DNA of 36,523 nucleotides from Acidobacteriota bacterium (lineage in GTDB: Bacteria; Acidobacteriota; Aminicenantia; Aminicenantales; Saccharicenantaceae): NCBI GenBank assembly GCA_014894455.1, contig JADBLN010000091.1, positions 75,778 to 112,300 of the forward strand. Direction: 5' to 3'. The notes beneath the pieces were generated by a model, which worked only from the letters and a program-made list of their open reading frames with translations, was not told the DNA's origin and did not search any database. Position numbers and translations under genes: made by a program. Each line of letters opens with the position of its first letter. The first letter of the stretch is position 1. Of this stretch, positions 33,500 through 36,523 are shown one piece after another.

Positions 33500-34114
33500 A
33501 TGAACTTGCTCCGTGGAGAGGGGGATGAACCGCCCCGCCCGACTGCGGACCCAAAAATCAGATATTTGTATGATAACTTTTACTACTATTTGGAGATCAT
33601 CCATTCCTTCGAAAGGTTGTACCAGGTCTATGGCTATCTCCAAAAGTTCCCGGGACTTCGTTATTACAATTTTTATCACATTGACGAACTCAACTGGATA
33701 CGCTATCACATCGAATTCTTTTTTCAACAAAACTACATCATGCACCAGCGCACCGTAAAGTGGATTCGTTATTTGTTGAATCGTGCGAAACATAAGCCTG
33801 ACAAAAAAGCAACTGAAGTGCGTTTAGTGGAGCTCAAGAACGCAGTGGACAAGGGTTTTGCTGAAATCAATAAGATCAGGGGACAACACGTGCACGAGTT
33901 TACTTTTGAGGAAAGGGCTTTCGACCGAGCCGAGACGGCGGCACATCTCGCCTCCGTGATGAAGGAGAAAGTACTAGTAGCTGTAAAAAACCTCACTCTG
34001 TTCGAGATAGCCATGGAGTGGAGGAAGAAAGTCCAAGCCAACATAAAATCCATGATCGAGAGCTATGACTTGATACTCGGCGTGCTGGTCAAGATTATCA
34101 ATGAACTTGAATAA
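33500..34114 (+). CDS. HEPN-like protein 1 (R-x4-H), unknown function
   Basis: 204 aa, all-helical in appearance and rich in aromatic residues at the N-terminal half (YLYDNFYYYLEII, YYNFYHIDELNWIRYHIEFF). A candidate HEPN ribonuclease motif is R127-GQHV-H132 in KIRGQHVHEFTFEERAF; the residue after Arg is Gly instead of the commoner N/D/H, so activity is less certain than in the two genes downstream. The C-terminus is amphipathic helix (SMIESYDLILGVLVKIINEL). ATG 33500 has only a poor ribosome site; coupling to the preceding small ORF is possible. A minus-strand open frame overlaps but is its antisense shadow. I cannot assign a named family. Confidence 0.65.
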   Translation: MNLLRGEGDEPPRPTADPKIRYLYDNFYYYLEIIHSFERLYQVYGYLQKFPGLRYYNFYHIDELNWIRYHIEFFFQQNYIMHQRTVKWIRYLLNRAKHKPDKKATEVRLVELKNAVDKGFAEINKIRGQHVHEFTFEERAFDRAETAAHLASVMKEKVLVAVKNLTLFEIAMEWRKKVQANIKSMIESYDLILGVLVKIINELE

Positions 34115-34175
34115 TGGGGTCGTTAAGAAGACAGGAATTTCAGGCCGGGGATTCTCACATAAGAGTGAATGATCA

Positions 34176-34736
34176 ATGACTATGTCGATGGCGACGTTCT
34201 TTTTCATCCACGACCTCGCCGAACAATGCATGTTCGTCAGGATGGCGAAGATTGATCTCAAGAAGTGTCTAACGAGCGACAACTATGGTTTAGATCGGCC
34301 ATATTATTTTCTGCAGAGTCTTGTGATTGCCCTGGGAAACATCTCCAAGATACTCTGGCCCAAAAAAAGGTTTGAAAGAAGGGGCATCGAACTTCGAACC
34401 TTTCTAGAGGTCAAAAACGATTCTGCTCTCAGGAATAGAGATCTCCGAAACTTATTTGAGCACTTCGATGAGAAAGCCGACGATTGGTTCGCAGAGGAGG
34501 AGCGAAATAGATTCTCGGACAGAGGCGTTGGTTCAATAGAAGGAATGATCATACCCACGGCTAAAGAACGACTGCGGGTCTTTAATCCCGAGACTTGGAC
34601 AATGACTTGTATGGGGCAAGAGTATAGGCTTGGTCCGGCCATTCAGGCGGCATATGAGCTTTATGAGATGATACAAGAAAAGACTGGTCAACCCGGCAAG
34701 AAGGTTCAGCCGTTGCCAGGGGAATTCGATGAATAA
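34176..34736 (+). CDS. HEPN-like protein 2 (R-x4-H), unknown function
   Basis: 186 aa. The HEPN motif R91-NLFE-H96 lies in ALRNRDLRNLFEHFDEKADD, a form (RN..EHFDE) typical of catalytic HEPN domains in toxin and defence proteins that cut RNA. N-terminal helices include DRPYYFLQSLVIALGNISKI. The tail is Pro/Lys/Gln-rich (GQPGKKVQPLPGEF). ATG 34176 is chosen from three nearby in-frame ATGs; the ribosome site is weak. Its 3' end overlaps the next gene by 8 bases, implying translational coupling. A HEPN assignment rests on the motif and the helical context, not on a search. Confidence 0.7.
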   Translation: MTMSMATFFFIHDLAEQCMFVRMAKIDLKKCLTSDNYGLDRPYYFLQSLVIALGNISKILWPKKRFERRGIELRTFLEVKNDSALRNRDLRNLFEHFDEKADDWFAEEERNRFSDRGVGSIEGMIIPTAKERLRVFNPETWTMTCMGQEYRLGPAIQAAYELYEMIQEKTGQPGKKVQPLPGEFDE

Positions 34737-35190
34737 CAAAACACGGAAATTGGGTGAGGCCAAGTACTTTTATGATCGGATGGTCGAAGTCCAGAAGACC
34801 GAGATACAACATAATCGAGAGTACTTCACCTATAACTTCAGCGCGTTTCTTTCGGCATCACGCTCGGTTCTCCAATATATGTGCGACGAGATAAAGCGCA
34901 AGATGGAGCCAACTGCGAAACAAGAAGCAAAGACATGGTATGAAGAAAAAATGGTGGCTAGTCCTGTGCTCCGATTTTTTAAAGGCAATCGGGATATCAA
35001 TATCCATTCAACCCCAATTATGCCGATCGGTCACATTGTTGCAATTGGATCAAGTTCAGTATCTTTTCGATACTCGTTTAGTGCTCGGCCAGAACCTGAT
35101 AAGGAAGTTCTCCATCTATGCGAGATCTACCTGGACGAATTAGAGAAGTTTATTAACGAAGGGCTCTCGAAGGGACATATTACAAAATAG
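34729..35190 (+). CDS. HEPN-like protein 3 (R-x4-H), unknown function
   Basis: 153 aa. R88-DINI-H93 in KGNRDINIHSTPI matches the catalytic HEPN pattern (R-[ND]-x3-H). The preceding YFTYNFSAFLSASRSVLQYM and WYEEKM...LRFFK layout is common to a family of small helical HEPN-type proteins with a long first helix pair. The C-terminal part is beta-prone (SSSVSFRYSFSARPE) and then helical (LHLCEIYLDELEKFINEGL). The ATG at 34729 overlaps the stop of the second HEPN gene. No antitoxin of the MNT (minimal nucleotidyltransferase) type is seen next to it. Confidence 0.7.
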   Translation: MNNKTRKLGEAKYFYDRMVEVQKTEIQHNREYFTYNFSAFLSASRSVLQYMCDEIKRKMEPTAKQEAKTWYEEKMVASPVLRFFKGNRDINIHSTPIMPIGHIVAIGSSSVSFRYSFSARPEPDKEVLHLCEIYLDELEKFINEGLSKGHITK

Positions 35191-35210
35191 GCAGAGGAAG
35201 GAGATCAACA

Positions 35211-35459
35211 ATGACGCTAGCTGAGTGGATTTCTGGGGCTGTGTCCCTCGTGGCTATTGTGTTGCTCTTCATCCCAAACAAAATCCAATTTGGGACGGTC
35301 ATGGATCATCTTGGGGAACTTGATCAGGCGGGGAAGCCAATACCAAATCAATGGATGGTGCGTCAGGCGAGAAGAGACCGGACGCTTCGGTGGGCACTGG
35401 TGGCGGTTGCTTCAGGCGGATTGATCAACGCCATTTTGAAAATGCTGGGACGGGATTAG
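35211..35459 (+). CDS. small membrane protein, unknown function
   Basis: 82 aa with two predicted membrane helices, about 5-24 (EWISGAVSLVAIVLLFIPN) and 60-78 (RWALVAVASGGLINAILKM), and a basic stretch between (MVRQARRDRTLR). AGGAAGGAG (35195-35203) gives one of the best ribosome sites of the cluster. It follows the third HEPN-like gene by 20 bases and ends interlocked with the convergent nuclease-like gene: the two stop codons share TTAG at 35456-35459. Holin-like or anchor roles are possible but unsupported. Confidence 0.6.
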   Translation: MTLAEWISGAVSLVAIVLLFIPNKIQFGTVMDHLGELDQAGKPIPNQWMVRQARRDRTLRWALVAVASGGLINAILKMLGRD

Positions 35460-36463
35460 TCCCTCGTCTTCTTGGCCAACTGCTTGAACCACTTTTGCAC
35501 ATTGGGGAGTTCATCTTCGGTAATAAAAGACTGAACCGGAAATGTCAGCAATTCTCCGTGTCTGGCATAATAGACCCCCACGTGGTTGATCATGTGAGGG
35601 CGTGGCGGTTCACCGACCCCGCCAATACTCGACAGAATATAGTACCCCAAGAGCTGGTGAAACACCCCGCCAAAGAACTCCCGGTGTTTGGCGCATTTAA
35701 TATCCACCAACACATCGTCTAGGACAAGATCGGCATCTGCATTGCCTACCAGTGCTGACCCCTTGCCGAAGGTCGGATTCAGGAAGATACGTTTCTTGCC
35801 CCTCAGCCATTTCTGCTTCTCGAAGAGGTGGAACAGAGCAATCAAGTCCTCAACGTCTTTGGGGTCAGTTATGCCCAACCATGGGTCCGGGCGGCTGGCT
35901 CTGTAAATGGGATCAATCTGAGCGAGTTTAAGGCATTGTTCGGCTAGTTTCTTGGTGGGGACCCTCGCGCCCGAAACGTAGCGCTCCCTTGTATCCTTTG
36001 CTTCATTAACGATATCTTGGACTTCAGCGGCATAGGCCGACGCAATGGTTCTGATCAACCAGACGTCTCTATGCAGTAAGAACGGATAGGTACAAGGCTC
36101 GTCCGCCGAGGTTTGGGTGTTTTGCAGAGCGGCCAGTAGGGGGAAGTCCAAAAGCCCTTGAACGATGTCGAAGGACATACCAAATACAATGCCAGCCCAG
36201 GCATTGAATTCATCACTCCAAGCGTTGGGTTTGTTCAATTGCTTGGCAGTCATTTCGGCCACGGTCTGCTGGCGCTTAGCTTTTGGATACATTCTCAGCA
36301 GATAGAGGCGCGCCATGTAATCGAATGCCGTGCCGACCAATATGTAGTGCTTGGTTAGGGCCTTGCACATAGGTTCAGGGTGGCCGAGGACTTTGGGTTT
36401 TGTGAACTCAGTATAGAACTTTTCCCGGACGGCCCTATCATGTAGAAAAGTGGTTAGATTCAT
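35456..36463 (-). CDS. PD-(D/E)XK nuclease-like protein with RecB-type signature
   Basis: 335 aa, cytosolic. The C-terminal third carries a RecB/Cas4-like nuclease pattern: GNADADLVLDDVLVDIK with D245 and D254-x-K256, then HQLLGYY giving Q270-x3-Y274 (QxxxY motif). The N-terminal two thirds are helical and unrecognised (HDRAVREKFYTEF, HYILVGTAFDYMARLYLLRM). ATG 36463 is chosen for its GGGGGT site; a TTG at 36508 would extend it but overlaps a likely TTGACT promoter element (36503-36508) with GATATT 17 bases on. The 5' end is near the window edge but complete under this start. GC is lower than the housekeeping part. It could be a restriction or defence nuclease; substrate unknown. Confidence 0.65.
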   Translation of the reverse strand: MNLTTFLHDRAVREKFYTEFTKPKVLGHPEPMCKALTKHYILVGTAFDYMARLYLLRMYPKAKRQQTVAEMTAKQLNKPNAWSDEFNAWAGIVFGMSFDIVQGLLDFPLLAALQNTQTSADEPCTYPFLLHRDVWLIRTIASAYAAEVQDIVNEAKDTRERYVSGARVPTKKLAEQCLKLAQIDPIYRASRPDPWLGITDPKDVEDLIALFHLFEKQKWLRGKKRIFLNPTFGKGSALVGNADADLVLDDVLVDIKCAKHREFFGGVFHQLLGYYILSSIGGVGEPPRPHMINHVGVYYARHGELLTFPVQSFITEDELPNVQKWFKQLAKKTRD

Positions 36464-36523
36464 TACTACCCCCGGAAACAATATCCTCTGTTGTTCGTCA
36501 CAAGTCAAGCTCCCAGTTGATCA

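Larger units (their letters stand above)
33067..36523. other. low-GC accessory region, probable genomic island edge
   Basis: Single-line hand counts give about 42% GC at 34981-35040 and 52% at 35821-35880 against 68% at 29281-29340 in lon. Content changes at the same point from housekeeping genes to unrecognised small membrane, HEPN-like and nuclease-like genes. No integrase, insertion sequence or tRNA-flanking repeat is seen; the right end lies beyond the window. Confidence 0.6.

Noticed and set aside
33305-33793. 162-codon minus-strand open frame in the accessory region
   Set aside because: It mirrors the first HEPN-like gene and extends across intergenic sequence; the plus-strand gene has the motif, the neighbours and the operon layout.
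1-36523. CRISPR array, insertion sequence, integrase or rRNA
   Set aside because: No regularly spaced direct repeats, transposase motifs or rRNA sequence were seen on reading through the window.

Overview
The window reads as one contig piece of a high-GC, Gram-negative bacterial chromosome. A TonB-dependent receptor, a periplasmic lytic transglycosylase and a PilT/PilU ATPase imply an outer membrane and type IV pili. HrcA-type heat-shock control, a split lysine-ketoglutarate reductase/saccharopine dehydrogenase pair, a DsrC/DsrK-type thiol redox pair and an AmmeMemoRadiSam B (Memo) protein fit an Acidobacteriota-like or Aminicenantes-like lineage. That placement is inference from gene content; no rRNA or other marker here settles it.

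Layout. 1-3000: a DsrK/HdrD-like Fe-S protein and DsrC (+), then a SufS-like cysteine desulfurase (-). 3118-7831: folK, a TonB-dependent receptor, and a cysS-yraN pair on the minus strand. 7949-11424: lysine breakdown through saccharopine (two genes) followed by a Memo-family gene. 11451-16898: the heat-shock operon hrcA-grpE-dnaK-dnaJ behind a strong sigma70-like promoter, followed by a Ser/Thr kinase. The DnaK ends at the start of its C-terminal lid domain. 17089-21849: ilvE-pilT/U-alaS, tightly packed. 21919-24571: a lytic transglycosylase facing a three-gene minus-strand membrane/lipid set. 24700-26544: a secreted protein joining a trypsin-like domain, which lacks its serine nucleophile, to TPR repeats. 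26563-32769: a sigma70-like promoter, tRNA-Leu(UAG), tig, lon, rho and an Asp/Glu racemase-like gene. Protein quality control (GrpE/DnaK/DnaJ, trigger factor, Lon) is thus concentrated in this stretch.

33067-36523 differs sharply. Hand counts of single 60-base lines give about 42% GC at 34981-35040 and 52% at 35821-35880, against about 68% inside lon (29281-29340). The region holds two small membrane proteins, a very small ORF and three unrelated-looking proteins, each carrying an R-x4-H motif typical of HEPN ribonucleases. Convergent to them is a gene with RecB-type PD-(D/E)XK signatures (G..D..DxK..QxxxY). A consensus-like promoter at 32940-32968 faces into the cluster. I recognise no named system with this combination. 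It is the best candidate in the window for an undescribed defence or toxin-type locus, but the function is inferred from motifs only.

Promoters of TTGACA/TATAAT type are easy to see here (hrcA, lon, tRNA-Leu/tig, the HEPN cluster, the TPR gene), so sigma70-like consensus appears well kept in this genome. No CRISPR array, insertion sequence or rRNA was found.
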